The translations under genes and the position numbers were made by a program. A stretch of 64,000 nt of DNA. Origin: Roseburia hominis A2-183. GTDB lineage: Bacteria; Bacillota; Clostridia; Lachnospirales; Lachnospiraceae. The DNA lies in contig NC_015977.1 in NCBI RefSeq assembly GCF_000225345.1, positions 1,657,501 through 1,721,500 of the forward strand. The letters are read 5' to 3'. Below, piece by piece: positions 36,741 through 46,374 of the stretch. The notes below the pieces were generated by a model, which was not told the DNA's origin, ran no database searches, and saw only the letters and a list, made by a program, of their open reading frames with translations. Within the stretch, counting starts at the first letter, position 1. Each line of letters begins with the position of its first letter.

Positions 36741-37172
36741 ATGACCGGATATCAAATTCAAAGCCACAGAATATTACTGTGCGTGCTCGCACTTTTTTGC
36801 TTGGGAATGGCTCTGATGGGATGTAAAAAAGCATCGCTGGATGACTGGTATGCCACACAGGCGGATCAGTTTCAGGAGATGACAGACGCCGTCAATTCCC
36901 AGGATCTGGGATACACCCTGGACATTGTCACCGCAGATTCCGATGCGTTAGTGTTCCAGTACACGCTTTCTAAGGCGTATGATATGTCGGATGATGCAGA
37001 CGCCGACGCACTGACGCAGCTGTATGACGCCATTTTTGACAGCTATGCCTCCACTTTTTCCTCGCTGCGCGCGCAGATTGCAGATGAGACCGGCATAAAC
37101 GGCATCGCCATCCGGCTGACCGCCTTAAATCCGGACGGAACCGTTCTGTATTCCAGGGACTTTACCGAATAG
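36741..37172 (+). CDS. Small lipoprotein of unknown function
   Basis: 143 residues. A signal peptide (RILLCVLALFCLGMALMGC) ends in the lipobox LMGC with the lipidated cysteine near residue 28. The mature part is acidic and helical (DDWYATQADQFQEMTDAVNSQ), then beta-rich (LVFQYTLSKAY), ending GTVLYSRDFTE, a layout like DUF4854-type lipoproteins of Clostridia; that family link is uncertain. AAAAGGAG precedes the ATG. It converges with rlmH, seven bases apart. Confidence 0.75.
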   Translation: MTGYQIQSHRILLCVLALFCLGMALMGCKKASLDDWYATQADQFQEMTDAVNSQDLGYTLDIVTADSDALVFQYTLSKAYDMSDDADADALTQLYDAIFDSYASTFSSLRAQIADETGINGIAIRLTALNPDGTVLYSRDFTE

Positions 37173-37179
37173 CCTGCCG

Positions 37180-37671
37180 CTATTTGTGGTAGGGTTCCCG
37201 GTTCATGATGCGGTAGCCGCGGTAGATCTGCTCCAGCAGAATCACGCGCATCAGCTGGTGTGGAAACGTCATTCTGGAAAAAGAGAGCTTAAAATCCGCC
37301 GCCGCAAGCAGCTCTTTTGACATGCCGAGTGACCCACCGATCAAAAAGATCACATTGCTGATCCCGTCAGTTCCCAGTTTTTCCAGTTTCTGTGAGAGTT
37401 CGACCGAATCGAGTTCTCTGCCGTCTATGGCGAGTGCCATGACATAGGAGCTGCTCTGCCTGCATTTCTCGAGGCGGGCAAGCACACGCTCCCCCTCCTT
37501 TTGCCGGATCTGCATTTCTTCCGTGGCACTTGCGCCGTCTGGCGTCTTTTCATCTGCGACCTCGATGATTTCCAGCTTGCAATAGCGCGTCAGGCGCTTA
37601 GCGTATTCCTCGATGGCATCTCTGTAAAATTTTTCTTTGATTTTTCCAACGCATAAAATTGTAATCTTCAT
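37180..37671 (-). CDS. rlmH: 23S rRNA pseudouridine(1915) N3-methyltransferase
   Basis: 163 residues, SPOUT methyltransferase. It opens MKITILCVGKIKEKFY and carries the SAM-binding knot with IFLIGGSLGMSKEL and the C-terminal RVILLEQIYRGYRI. It methylates pseudouridine 1915 in helix 69 of 23S rRNA on the intact ribosome. It stands alone, transcribed toward the lipoprotein gene. Confidence 0.97.
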   Translation of the reverse strand: MKITILCVGKIKEKFYRDAIEEYAKRLTRYCKLEIIEVADEKTPDGASATEEMQIRQKEGERVLARLEKCRQSSSYVMALAIDGRELDSVELSQKLEKLGTDGISNVIFLIGGSLGMSKELLAAADFKLSFSRMTFPHQLMRVILLEQIYRGYRIMNREPYHK

Positions 37672-37697
37672 AGCAGGTTCATTATAACATTCTTTGG

Positions 37698-37726
37698 TTG
37701 CGGCAGTCTATAAAATCTCCTATAAT
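37698..37726 (+). promoter_or_regulatory. Promoter of the zinc-ribbon membrane protein gene
   Basis: TTGCGG (37698-37703), 17 bases, TATAAT (37721-37726), about 35 bases before the ATG. Confidence 0.6.
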
Positions 37727-37761
37727 ATAGGAAAAGAAAACTAAGAAAGCGAGAACTTATT

Positions 37762-38439
37762 ATGTGGTGTCCAGAATGTAAAAACGAATATGTAGCGGGA
37801 ATCGTCCGCTGTCCGGACTGCGGCGTGGATCTGGTGGAGTCGCTCTCCATATCAGAGGACAAATCAAAAGACAGTCCGGATGCCTTCTCCCCTGATGACA
37901 TGGAAGAACTTTCGGCAGCTTCCACCGTCAGGGCAGCGGAAGGCGGCAGAGGAGATACTCCGCCGCTTACTGCACATTCACACGCCTACCGGTCCAAGGC
38001 TTCCCAGACCGAAGATATGAAGTCTACCGCCTACACCTTTACCGGGGTCGGCATCATCGGACTGGTTCTTTTAGTGCTGTTTTTCTGCGGCGTTCTTCCG
38101 ATCCATATTACCGGTGCCGCCAGAATTCTGATGGGTCTTGTCATGGGAATCATGTTCGTTATCTTTTTGTGGATCGGCATCCGTTCCTTCGGACAGATCA
38201 AACAGCTCAAAGATGCGACTGCAACAGAAGATGCACTGCAGGATGAGATCCTCAAATGGTTTCTGGATACCTACCGTGCCGATGTCATTGATCAGTCCGT
38301 CGACAACGATCAGCCGGAGGAGGCGCTGTATTTTTCCCGCTACGAAGTGATGGAAAAGCTGCTGCTTCATCAGTATCCCTCCCTTTCGGAATCCTTTACC
38401 GATCATATGATTGAACTGCTCTACGCCGAGCTTTTCTAA
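37762..38439 (+). CDS. Zinc-ribbon protein with two transmembrane helices
   Basis: 225 residues, not a recognised named family. The N-terminus MWCPECKNEYVAGIVRCPDCG has the CPxC...CPDC zinc-ribbon. An acidic linker (residues 25-75) follows, then two transmembrane helices (about 93-113 and 120-143) and a cytoplasmic helical C-terminus rich in acidic residues. Proteins of this shape are common in Lachnospiraceae; their role is unknown. It precedes xpt on the same strand but probably as a separate unit. Confidence 0.7.
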   Translation: MWCPECKNEYVAGIVRCPDCGVDLVESLSISEDKSKDSPDAFSPDDMEELSAASTVRAAEGGRGDTPPLTAHSHAYRSKASQTEDMKSTAYTFTGVGIIGLVLLVLFFCGVLPIHITGAARILMGLVMGIMFVIFLWIGIRSFGQIKQLKDATATEDALQDEILKWFLDTYRADVIDQSVDNDQPEEALYFSRYEVMEKLLLHQYPSLSESFTDHMIELLYAELF

Positions 38440-38466
38440 AATCGGGACATTTCTCCAAAACAGCAC

Positions 38467-38495
38467 TTCTTTCATGCAGCGACTTATGGTACAAT
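38467..38495 (+). promoter_or_regulatory. Weak candidate promoter of xpt
   Basis: TTCTTT (38467-38472), 17 bases, TACAAT (38490-38495). The -10 is good and the -35 is poor. The 80-base leader shows no purine riboswitch core. Confidence 0.35.
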
Positions 38496-38530
38496 AGAAC
38501 CATCAAATATACTATTGAGAGGTGACGATT

Positions 38531-39115
38531 TTGAAATTACTGGAAGAAAAGATTCTTTCCGAGGGAAAGGCATTAAACAAAGACATTCTTAAGGTAGACA
38601 GTTTTATCAATCATCAGGTGGATCCGGTGCTCATGGCACAGATCGGGGAGGCATTTGCCGCACATTTTAAAGGCAGAGGCATCACGAAAGTGGTTACTAT
38701 CGAAAGTTCTGGAATTGCTCCTGCACTCATGACCGCATCTGCGCTGGGCGTTCCTATGGTAATTTTGAAGAAGCAGCCTTCTCAGATTTTAAATGATAAT
38801 CTCTACCAGACTGTGATCACATCCTTTACCAAAGAGACGAACTACGAGCTGACGCTCTCCAAGAAGTACATCTCCGAGGAGGATCACGTCTTAATCATCG
38901 ATGATTTCCTTGCAAACGGTGAGGCTGCGACCGGAGCGATCCGTCTTCTGCGTCTGGCACATGCGACCATCGCCGGTCTCGGCGTTCTGGTGGAAAAGTC
39001 TTTCCAGCCAGGACGTGAAAAGCTGGTTGATCAGGGAACCGAAGTGTATGCACTTGCCAGAGTCGGTGCAATGGATACGGACCACGTTGAATTTTTACCG
39101 GCGGACGACGAGTGA
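38531..39115 (+). CDS. xpt: Xanthine phosphoribosyltransferase
   Basis: 194 residues. The N-terminus [14 protein letters not shown] and [16 protein letters not shown] matches Xpt, and the PRPP-binding loop [13 protein letters not shown] is present. It salvages xanthine to XMP. I set the start at the TTG 38531, since homologs begin at MKLLEEK and AGAGGTG lies upstream; the GTG nine bases earlier falls inside that ribosome site. In many Firmicutes xpt is followed by pbuX; here a large palindrome follows instead. Confidence 0.93.
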   Translation: MKLLEEKILSEGKALNKDILKVDSFINHQVDPVLMAQIGEAFAAHFKGRGITKVVTIESSGIAPALMTASALGVPMVILKKQPSQILNDNLYQTVITSFTKETNYELTLSKKYISEEDHVLIIDDFLANGEAATGAIRLLRLAHATIAGLGVLVEKSFQPGREKLVDQGTEVYALARVGAMDTDHVEFLPADDE

Positions 39116-39120
39116 TCTTC

Positions 39121-39716
39121 TAAAAGGGGATTGTCGCAATAAGCGTATTGTACTTTGCGCTGATAAGTAATATTATTAAAAGACCACACCGTGGGATTTC
39201 AGATGGAAATGCAGATGAAAATTCGGTTCAAAAAATGTGGCATTTCTAACCAGCCGGATGTTTGCAATCTGCGATGATCCATGTCTTTCCAAGTTTGGAG
39301 CACTCCACGGACTGTGTCCGCAAATCATGAGACAATTTAAGAACTTTCGTGTGGCGCTTTTGCCGCTGCTGAATAAAACATAATCGCGCGAACCGAAACT
39401 CGCTGCCATCTGCCTTATTTTCAATAGCAGATGGCAGCGAGTTTCGGTTCGCGCGATTTTATAGTGTCTGTGAAGCAGCAGCATTAGCCGCCACTAGAAA
39501 GTTTGCTCATTGTCTCTGATTTGGCGGACACACTCCGGGAGTGTTCAAACGTGGAAGAGACACGGAATCCGATGCAAACATTCGGCTGGAAGAAATACTC
39601 ACATTTTTCTCAAACGAATTTCCATCTGCATTTCCACATGAAATCTCCAAGTATGTTTCTTATAATATTACTTATCACCCCAAAGAGGTTATGCTTATTG
39701 CGGCAATTCCTTTTTA
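39121..39716. repeat. Imperfect palindrome of about 596 bp between xpt and the zinc-ribbon/TPR gene
   Basis: The 598-base gap is filled by two inverted, diverged copies of one sequence. Left arm 39121-39413 and the reverse complement of right arm 39427-39716 align end to end with small gaps: both begin TAAAA then GG-ATTG-CGCAATAAGC, share GATAAGTAATATTAT, then GGAAATGCAGATG, CCAGCCG-ATGTTTGCA and TGTGTCCGC. Similarity falls in the middle and becomes perfect in the central 32-bp stem. The outer right end supplies the stop codon of the neighbouring minus-strand gene. No target-site duplication is obvious. It may be a non-autonomous mobile element, a decayed inverted duplication or an oversized regulatory structure. 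Confidence 0.85.
39382..39458. terminator. Perfect 32-bp hairpin at the centre of the palindrome
   Basis: Arms 39382-39413 and 39427-39458 are exact complements (core CGCGCGAACCGAAACTCGC) around a 13-base loop. An A/T tail follows on each side (GATTTTATAG on plus). It lies between two converging genes and can act as a bidirectional terminator, although its stem is far longer than needed. Confidence 0.6.
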
Positions 39717-40895
39717 CGGGTAATAGATAAAATTGGCACGGTAAACACCGCTGTCCAATCCCGTCTTTTTGTCCACCACAAGTACGGACAGGACATTGTT
39801 GCCCTCCGGCACCTCAAACGGCTCCGTGTAGCGCGCAGACGCCGTGGTAGGATCGGTTCCGTCCCAGGTATAGTAAATGCTGCATCCATCCTCTGCGGTC
39901 AGCGTCACGAGTGTCGGCTCATAAAAACGGCCTCCGTCCGGCGACACCTCTGCAAAATCCGGTGGTGCAAGTTCGATCTCAAAATCGGCATACGTCACGG
40001 AACTGTAGATTCCCTTATCGTTCCGGCAGACCGCCGCGATGGTATATTTGCCACTCTCATCAAAGACGAGCGGGTTTCCGACAAAATACCTCGTTCCGGT
40101 CTTGGCATCCAGTTCGTTCTCATCTCCATTGATCGTATAGTAGATGGCATCCCCGTCTGTCGACGCAATCTCTACCTCGAGCGCCTCATCATACTTTCCG
40201 GACGGCACATCTCCCTCAGGATCCGTAATCAGCGGTGCAGATGTCATGTAATCCGCAAACAAATCCAGAATCTTATCCTTATTCTTAAGATCCTCGGCAT
40301 CGACCTCCGCTTCCAGATCCAGAATGCTGTCGTAATCTTCCCTCGCATCATAGATAGCGATCAGATCTCTGTATGCGTCCTCATTGGCAGGATCAAGCTT
40401 TATGATCTCAATCAGGAGCACCATTGCCGCATCGGTATTTTTCTGTTTTTCATAGATTTCAATCATCTTCTCACGCGCGGTAATATCGTTTGGATACAGA
40501 TACAGCGCACGCTCGTAATAGTCAAGTGCCTCCCCGTCATTCTGCGCATCAGCCGCCATGGCCGCCTGTTCCATCTGATAGTCGTAAGAATTGGCATTCC
40601 GGTGATCAATTGCAGCCTTAATCAGAATTCCCGCCAGAACGAGAAGCACCAGCAGAATTCCCCCGATGAGAAATGGCAGCCGGCGATTTTTCTTCCTCTG
40701 CGGCTGTTTGGGCTTTTGCTGCTTTGCCTGTGCCGGCGCCGGTTCCTTCCCGGCAGATTCCTCCTCTTTTAGAAGAGAACGCAGATAGTCATCCTCCAAC
40801 ACACTGTAATCCGGCACAATCTGTACCGCATTTCCACACACGGAGCAGTAGATACATCCCTCTTTGATCTCTGCCCCACACTTTGCACATTTCAT
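39714..40895 (-). CDS. Zinc-ribbon, TPR and chitobiase-C-terminal-like domain membrane protein
   Basis: 393 residues. The N-terminal zinc ribbon MKCAKCGAEIKEGCIYCSVCG is followed by a basic linker, one transmembrane helix (about residues 74-94) and extracytoplasmic tetratricopeptide-like helices (ALDYYERALYLYPND, DAYRDLIAIYDAREDYDSIL). Two beta-sandwich units of the chitobiase/beta-hexosaminidase C-terminal type come last (GDAIYYTINGD, CSIYYTWDGTDPT). The role is unknown; an envelope-sensing or binding function is only a guess. Its last codons and stop lie in the end of the palindrome. Confidence 0.78.
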   Translation of the reverse strand: MKCAKCGAEIKEGCIYCSVCGNAVQIVPDYSVLEDDYLRSLLKEEESAGKEPAPAQAKQQKPKQPQRKKNRRLPFLIGGILLVLLVLAGILIKAAIDHRNANSYDYQMEQAAMAADAQNDGEALDYYERALYLYPNDITAREKMIEIYEKQKNTDAAMVLLIEIIKLDPANEDAYRDLIAIYDAREDYDSILDLEAEVDAEDLKNKDKILDLFADYMTSAPLITDPEGDVPSGKYDEALEVEIASTDGDAIYYTINGDENELDAKTGTRYFVGNPLVFDESGKYTIAAVCRNDKGIYSSVTYADFEIELAPPDFAEVSPDGGRFYEPTLVTLTAEDGCSIYYTWDGTDPTTASARYTEPFEVPEGNNVLSVLVVDKKTGLDSGVYRANFIYYP

Positions 40896-40942
40896 ATGAA
40901 ACGATTCCTCTCACTCTTTCATCCATATGGATTCTACATCTG

Positions 40943-41782
40943 TTACTGCAACATGGACTCCACACAATTATGCATCAGCATTGCAATGGTCATAGGCCCT
41001 ACTCCGCCCGGAACCGGTGTGATCGCCGACGTATGCGGCGCAACCTCATCATATCTGACATCCCCGCACAGCTTGTTGTTCTCATCGCGGTGAATTCCCA
41101 CATCGATGACAACCGCCCCTTCTTTGATGTAATCTGCCGTGATAAACTGCGGCTTTCCGATTGCAACGATCAGGATATCCGCCGTTTTGCAAAGTTCCGG
41201 CAGATTCTGTGTCTTGGAATGTGCAATGGTGACCGTGGCATTCTCGCGTAGCATTAAAAGTGCCATCGGCTTCCCCACGATATTGCTTCTGCCGATTATC
41301 ACACAATGTTTTCCTTCCATCTTAATTCCGGAGCGCTTTAAGAGCTGGATGATTCCCGCCGGTGTGCAGGAGACAAATCCCGGCTCCCCGATCACAAGCT
41401 TTCCAACGTTTTCCGGGTGGAATCCGTCCACATCCTTTTCGGGTGCGATCGCACGAATCACTTTGTCTGCGTCAATCTGTGCCGGAAGCGGAAGCTGCAC
41501 CAGAATTCCGTTTACCGAAGCATCACCATTCAGCTTCTCCACAAGCGCAAGAAGTTCTTCCTCCGTCGTCTCCTCCGGCAGTTCATAGGACAGGGAACCG
41601 ATGCCGATATAGGCGCAGGCTTTCTTTTTGTTATTGACATACACGCTGGAAGCCGGATCGGTTCCTACCTGGATCACTGCAAGCGCTGCTTCTTTTCCAA
41701 GCTTTTTCTGTTCCGCAACCTGCTCGCGCAGTTCGTCCTTGATCTCCTGTGAAATCTTTTTTCCGTCAATGATCTGTGTCAT
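40943..41782 (-). CDS. folD: Bifunctional methylene-THF dehydrogenase/cyclohydrolase
   Basis: 279 residues. The catalytic region YVNNKKKACAYIGI holds the FolD lysine, and the NADP site reads GRSNIVGKPMA, with PVPGGVGPMTIAML at the C-terminus. It interconverts methylene-, methenyl- and formyl-THF. It lies 21 bases after fhs, forming a formate-to-methylene-THF unit. Confidence 0.97.
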   Translation of the reverse strand: MTQIIDGKKISQEIKDELREQVAEQKKLGKEAALAVIQVGTDPASSVYVNNKKKACAYIGIGSLSYELPEETTEEELLALVEKLNGDASVNGILVQLPLPAQIDADKVIRAIAPEKDVDGFHPENVGKLVIGEPGFVSCTPAGIIQLLKRSGIKMEGKHCVIIGRSNIVGKPMALLMLRENATVTIAHSKTQNLPELCKTADILIVAIGKPQFITADYIKEGAVVIDVGIHRDENNKLCGDVRYDEVAPHTSAITPVPGGVGPMTIAMLMHNCVESMLQ

Positions 41783-41803
41783 ACGTATCCTCCATTCTGT
41801 CTC

Positions 41804-43474
41804 TTAGAATAATCCGGTAATGACTCCGTCATCATTGACATCAATACCGTACGCCGCCGGGTTCTTGGAAAGTCCCGGCATCGTCATGATCGAACCGGTA
41901 ACTGCAACGACAAAGCCGGCTCCTGCCGATACGTAAACCTCGCGCACATTGATGGTAAAACCGTTCGGTCTTCCAAGCTTCGTCTGGTCATCCGAAAGAG
42001 AATACTGTGTCTTTGCCATGCAGACCGGGAAGGATGACATTCCCATATCGGTAATTCTCTTCAGTTCCTTTTTGGCAGCTGCGGAATAGGTCACTCCGTC
42101 GGCTCCGTAAATCTCTCTCGCAACAGTTGCGATCTTATCCTCAAGGCTCATATCATCCGGATATAATGGCTTGAAATGGCTTTCCTTCTGCTCCAGTGTA
42201 AGCAGCACCTTGTTGGCAAGCTCAATGCCGCCTTCACCGCCCTTTTCCCAGACCTCGGAAAGTGCAAACTCACATCCGCGTTCTCTGCAGAACTGCTCCA
42301 CGTAATCCGTCTCCGCTTTTGTGTCTGTGACAAAGGAGTTCAAGGTAACCACAACCGGCACACCGAACTTCTGCAGGTTCTCAATATGCTTCTCCAGGTT
42401 GACAATTCCTTTCTTCAACGCGTCCAGATTCTCTGTGCCAAGATCCGCTTTCGCCACGCCGCCGTTGTATTTGAGTGCACGCACAGTTGCAACCAGCACA
42501 ACGGCATCCGGTGCCAGTCCTGCTTTCCGGCACTTGATATCGAAGAATTTTTCAGCGCCGAGATCTGCGCCAAAGCCGGCCTCCGTAATCACATAATCCG
42601 CGAGCTTTAAGGCTGTCTTTGTAGCACGGACACTGTTGCATCCGTGCGCAATATTGGCGAACGGACCTCCGTGAACAATGGCAGGCGTGTGCTCTAACGT
42701 CTGGATCAGGTTCGGCTTTAGCGCGTCCTTTAACAGTGCCGCCATCGCGCCGGTCGCTTTCAGATCGTCCGCGGTCACCGGCTTTCCGTCAAACGTATAT
42801 GCGACGATAATCCGTCCGAGCCGGCGCTTTAAGTCATGCATATCGTCAGCCAGACAAAGAATAGCCATAATCTCCGACGCAACCGTGATGACAAAGTGAT
42901 CTTCTCTTACCATTCCGTCCATCTTGCTTCCCAGACCGACGACAATGTTACGGAGGACACGGTCGTTCATATCCATGCAGCGTTTCCAGACGATCTGCCG
43001 CGGATCAATTCCAAGCTCATTGCCCTGCTGGATATGGTTGTCCAGAAGAGCCGCCAGGAGATTGTTGGCGGAGGTAATTGCATGGAAATCACCGGTAAAG
43101 TGCAGATTCAGATCCTCCATCGGCACAACCTGCGCGTATCCGCCGCCGGCTGCACCTCCCTTGATTCCAAAACACGGTCCAAGGGACGGCTCTCTTAACG
43201 CGATGACCGCCCTTTTCCCAAGTCTGCCGAATGCCTCGCCGAGGCCGACGCTCGTGGTGGTCTTTCCCTCTCCCGCCGGCGTTGGATTGATTGCGGTCAC
43301 AAGAATCAGTTTCCCGTCTTTTCTGTCGGAAACCCGACGGATCAGCTCGTCCGAAAGCTTTGCCTTGTACTTTCCGTACAATTCCAGATCATCCTCCGGG
43401 ATGTCAAGCTTTGCAGCCACCTCGCGAATATGTACCATCTGGGCTTCCTGTGCAATTTCAATATCACTTTTCAT
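41804..43474 (-). CDS. fhs: Formate-tetrahydrofolate ligase
   Basis: About 556 residues. The P-loop-like site [17 protein letters not shown] and the stretch [18 protein letters not shown] identify the enzyme, which makes 10-formyl-THF from formate, THF and ATP. GGAGGAG before the ATG at 43474 fixes the start; an in-frame ATG at 43558 lies inside ftsK. With folD it supplies one-carbon units, as expected in an anaerobe producing formate. Confidence 0.97.
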   Translation of the reverse strand: MKSDIEIAQEAQMVHIREVAAKLDIPEDDLELYGKYKAKLSDELIRRVSDRKDGKLILVTAINPTPAGEGKTTTSVGLGEAFGRLGKRAVIALREPSLGPCFGIKGGAAGGGYAQVVPMEDLNLHFTGDFHAITSANNLLAALLDNHIQQGNELGIDPRQIVWKRCMDMNDRVLRNIVVGLGSKMDGMVREDHFVITVASEIMAILCLADDMHDLKRRLGRIIVAYTFDGKPVTADDLKATGAMAALLKDALKPNLIQTLEHTPAIVHGGPFANIAHGCNSVRATKTALKLADYVITEAGFGADLGAEKFFDIKCRKAGLAPDAVVLVATVRALKYNGGVAKADLGTENLDALKKGIVNLEKHIENLQKFGVPVVVTLNSFVTDTKAETDYVEQFCRERGCEFALSEVWEKGGEGGIELANKVLLTLEQKESHFKPLYPDDMSLEDKIATVAREIYGADGVTYSAAAKKELKRITDMGMSSFPVCMAKTQYSLSDDQTKLGRPNGFTINVREVYVSAGAGFVVAVTGSIMTMPGLSKNPAAYGIDVNDDGVITGLF

Positions 43475-43529
43475 AATGTCTCCTCCATTCCGCCGCCAGA
43501 GCGGCTTTGTATGTTTTATATGAATCCTG

Positions 43530-46352
43530 TTACAGATATTCCTCTTCGTACTGCTCAAACTGCTCGGGCGACATTAAAACCCGCCGCGGCTTTGTGCCTT
43601 CCTCAGGACCTACGATACCCGCTTCCTCCAGTTGATCCATAATGCGGGCTGCACGGTTAAAACCGATTTTAAAATACCGCTGAAGCATGCCGATGGAACC
43701 TTTTTCCTTCTCCATGAGAAGGCGCGCCGCATCTGCAAAATAAACGTCCCTGCCGTCCCCTGCATCCGCGCTGGAATCGATCGCTACGGTGGTGTTGGCG
43801 GATTCCATGTTGCTCAGCTTCTCCTCCATCTCCGCACTGTAGGTCACCTGACCATTCTGTTCCTTGATAAACCCTACAACGGCAGATACTTCCTCATCCG
43901 ATACAAATGCGCCCTGCACACGCACCGGCTTTGGAATTCCCTGCGGGCTGAACAGCATGTCTCCCTTGCCGAGGAGCTTCTCGGCGCCGTTCATATCCAG
44001 AATGGTTCTCGAATCCACGCCCGAAGTCACGGCAAAGGCGATACGGCTCGGCATATTCGCCTTGATCAGACCGGTAATGACATTGACCGACGGACGCTGT
44101 GTCGCAATGATCAAATGAATGCCGCACGCTCTTGCGAGCTGTGCCAGACGGCAGATGGATTCCTCGACTTCGCCCGGCGATACCATCATAAGATCCGCCA
44201 GCTCGTCCACGATAATCACAATCTGCGGCAGCTTTTCCGGCTTCGGATCGCCCTCGATCGTCGGCAGGGATTCGATCTTCGCATTGTAGCCCTTTAAGTC
44301 TCTCACCGAGGCATTGGCGAACTTCTGATAACGGTCTGTCATCTCATCCACCGCCCAGTGCAGTGCACCCGCCGCTTTTTTCGGATCGGTGACCACCGGT
44401 ATCATCAGGTGCGGGATGCCGTTATAGACACTCAGTTCCACAACCTTCGGATCAATCATAATCAGCTTGACCTCTTTGGGGTTCGCCTTGTAGAGGATGC
44501 TCATGATAATCGTGTTGATACATACGGACTTACCGGAACCCGTCGCACCGGCAATCAGAAGATGCGGCATCTTGGCAATGTCCGCCACCGTCACCTTTCC
44601 GCCGATGTCCTTTCCGACGCCGAAAGAAATCTTTGACGGATGCTTTTTAAATTCTTCCGACTCTACCAGTTCTCTAAAAGAAACCATGACGTTTTCTTTG
44701 TTCGGAACCTCAATACCGATCGCCGCCTTTCCGGGGATCGGTGCCTCGATACGAATATCCGCCGCTGCCAGATTCAGCTTGATGTCGTCGGCCAGATTGA
44801 CAATCTTGCTGACCTTTACTCCCATCTCCGGCTGCAGTTCATAGCGCGTCACGGCAGGACCGCAGCTGATGTTGGTAATCGTGACATTCACGCCGAAATT
44901 CTTTAAGGTCTGCTGCAGCTTCATCGCCGTCTCCTGCAGATGCTGTCTGGAATCCCCGGCTTTGTTTGCCGCCTTTGTCAGAAGATCTGCCGGAGGGAAC
45001 ACATACGGACGCTCCGGAGGCATCTGCTCCGCCGACACACTTTCACCGGATGCCGCAGGTGCAGATGTGGTATGTCCGGCATTTTCCCCGATGCCGGACA
45101 CAGCCTTTGTCTCTGCGGGCGATACGGCTGCCGATGCTTCCTGCGGCTCTTTCAGCTGTACTTTCGGCGCAGCCGCCTCCCATGCGTTTTCTGGTCCGGC
45201 CGCACTGCCCCATGATTCTTTCTGTTCCTGCGCAGATGCAGTGCTCCACGGATCTTCCGGTTCGGCTGCGCTGCTCCACGGATCTTTCTGTTCCTGCGAG
45301 GCTGTAGTGCTCCATGGATCTTCCGGCTCTGTTGCCACATCCCACGATGCTTCCGCCGGCGCAGTATTCCAGGATGCTCCCTGTGCAGTCTCCGTTTCCG
45401 GAGTCCATGCAGATATGTTCTGTGAAGCCTCCGGTGTCACAGCCGCAAGCGCTTCGTCTGAGAACGCCGACGGCGTCAGATTCTCTGCAGGCGGATATCC
45501 GCCGTCCGACGTGAGAGGCACAATCTTTTCTTCCCGTACCTCCGGCATCTCCAGATAATCCTCCGCATTCAGTTCACTGATCTCATCGGAATGTTCAATG
45601 ACATTCTGCCGCGGCAGCACCCGGGTGTCAATGGCAACCCCTTCCACCTTGCGATCCATCCGCCTTAATGCCTGTTCCTCTCTGCGCTGCTCCCGCTCTT
45701 CCCGCTGGATTCTCACGCGTTCCTTATGGCGTTCATTTCCGCTGCGCGCGGATTCGTAGACCTTTTTCCCGCCTTTTTGCATTCCGCGAAGCGCAGAGCG
45801 CTCTGTAATTAACACCAGCGATATGATTAACATGATCGCATCGATCACATAAGAACCAGCCAGACCGAAATTCGGGCAGAAAATCCATGCCAGAAGTCCG
45901 CCGATGAAGCCGCCTCCCGTCCGGTGCTCAAAACTGTAGCTGTATGCCGCAGCGGCACCGTCAACCGCAGACCCTTTGGTCAGCAGTTCGATCAGCATAC
46001 ATAAGAACAGATCAAACAGAATCATCGCCACAAGCTTTACGGTTGCCACCCGGTTGCCCCTGTTCGACACGGCAAAAAAAGTACCGACAAGAAGAAGCAC
46101 CGGGAACACATACGCGATCAGTCCCATGACGCCAAAAAAGAACCTGCTCACTGCATTGCCGATGGTTCCCCCGATTCCGAAATTACTGATAAATAATAAA
46201 ATAGATACCGCTACAATGATCCAGAGAATGACCTCCCTGGTAAAATCCTCCTGCTGCTGTGCAGCCGTCTTTTTCTTCCGTCCTGTACTTCCCTTCCGGC
46301 TTGTCTGTGCCTTTCGTTTCCCAGATGTACTCTTTTTATTCCCTGTTGCCAA
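43530..46352 (-). CDS. ftsK: DNA translocase FtsK/SpoIIIE
   Basis: 940 residues. Four N-terminal transmembrane helices (about residues 40-190) are followed by a long linker (200-440) with Trp/Pro/Ser/Glu repeats, then the motor with Walker [14 protein letters not shown] and Walker [14 protein letters not shown]. The C-terminal gamma domain ([28 protein letters not shown]) reads KOPS/SRS sequences. It pumps chromosome DNA through the septum. The start codon is TTG with GGAGG ten bases upstream. Confidence 0.95.
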   Translation of the reverse strand: MATGNKKSTSGKRKAQTSRKGSTGRKKKTAAQQQEDFTREVILWIIVAVSILLFISNFGIGGTIGNAVSRFFFGVMGLIAYVFPVLLLVGTFFAVSNRGNRVATVKLVAMILFDLFLCMLIELLTKGSAVDGAAAAYSYSFEHRTGGGFIGGLLAWIFCPNFGLAGSYVIDAIMLIISLVLITERSALRGMQKGGKKVYESARSGNERHKERVRIQREEREQRREEQALRRMDRKVEGVAIDTRVLPRQNVIEHSDEISELNAEDYLEMPEVREEKIVPLTSDGGYPPAENLTPSAFSDEALAAVTPEASQNISAWTPETETAQGASWNTAPAEASWDVATEPEDPWSTTASQEQKDPWSSAAEPEDPWSTASAQEQKESWGSAAGPENAWEAAAPKVQLKEPQEASAAVSPAETKAVSGIGENAGHTTSAPAASGESVSAEQMPPERPYVFPPADLLTKAANKAGDSRQHLQETAMKLQQTLKNFGVNVTITNISCGPAVTRYELQPEMGVKVSKIVNLADDIKLNLAAADIRIEAPIPGKAAIGIEVPNKENVMVSFRELVESEEFKKHPSKISFGVGKDIGGKVTVADIAKMPHLLIAGATGSGKSVCINTIIMSILYKANPKEVKLIMIDPKVVELSVYNGIPHLMIPVVTDPKKAAGALHWAVDEMTDRYQKFANASVRDLKGYNAKIESLPTIEGDPKPEKLPQIVIIVDELADLMMVSPGEVEESICRLAQLARACGIHLIIATQRPSVNVITGLIKANMPSRIAFAVTSGVDSRTILDMNGAEKLLGKGDMLFSPQGIPKPVRVQGAFVSDEEVSAVVGFIKEQNGQVTYSAEMEEKLSNMESANTTVAIDSSADAGDGRDVYFADAARLLMEKEKGSIGMLQRYFKIGFNRAARIMDQLEEAGIVGPEEGTKPRRVLMSPEQFEQYEEEYL
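45187..45375 (-). repeat. Degenerate repeats in the ftsK linker
   Basis: The linker encodes four to five copies of a roughly 15-20-residue unit built around DPWS and QEQK ([44 protein letters not shown]). The DNA copies are close to one another, indicating recent expansion in frame. Confidence 0.8.
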
Positions 46353-46374
46353 AACTTACTAACCTCCAAAACCG

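Noticed and set aside
38440..38530. Purine riboswitch before xpt
   Set aside because: The leader is too short and shows none of the conserved loop or junction bases of that aptamer.
39176..39484. A 102-codon open frame on minus inside the palindrome
   Set aside because: It runs through the structural hairpin, has no ribosome site and does not match the frame seen in the other arm.
43475..43529. THF riboswitch or terminator between ftsK and fhs
   Set aside because: Only 55 bases; a small GCCGC hairpin exists but with no U tract and no aptamer core.
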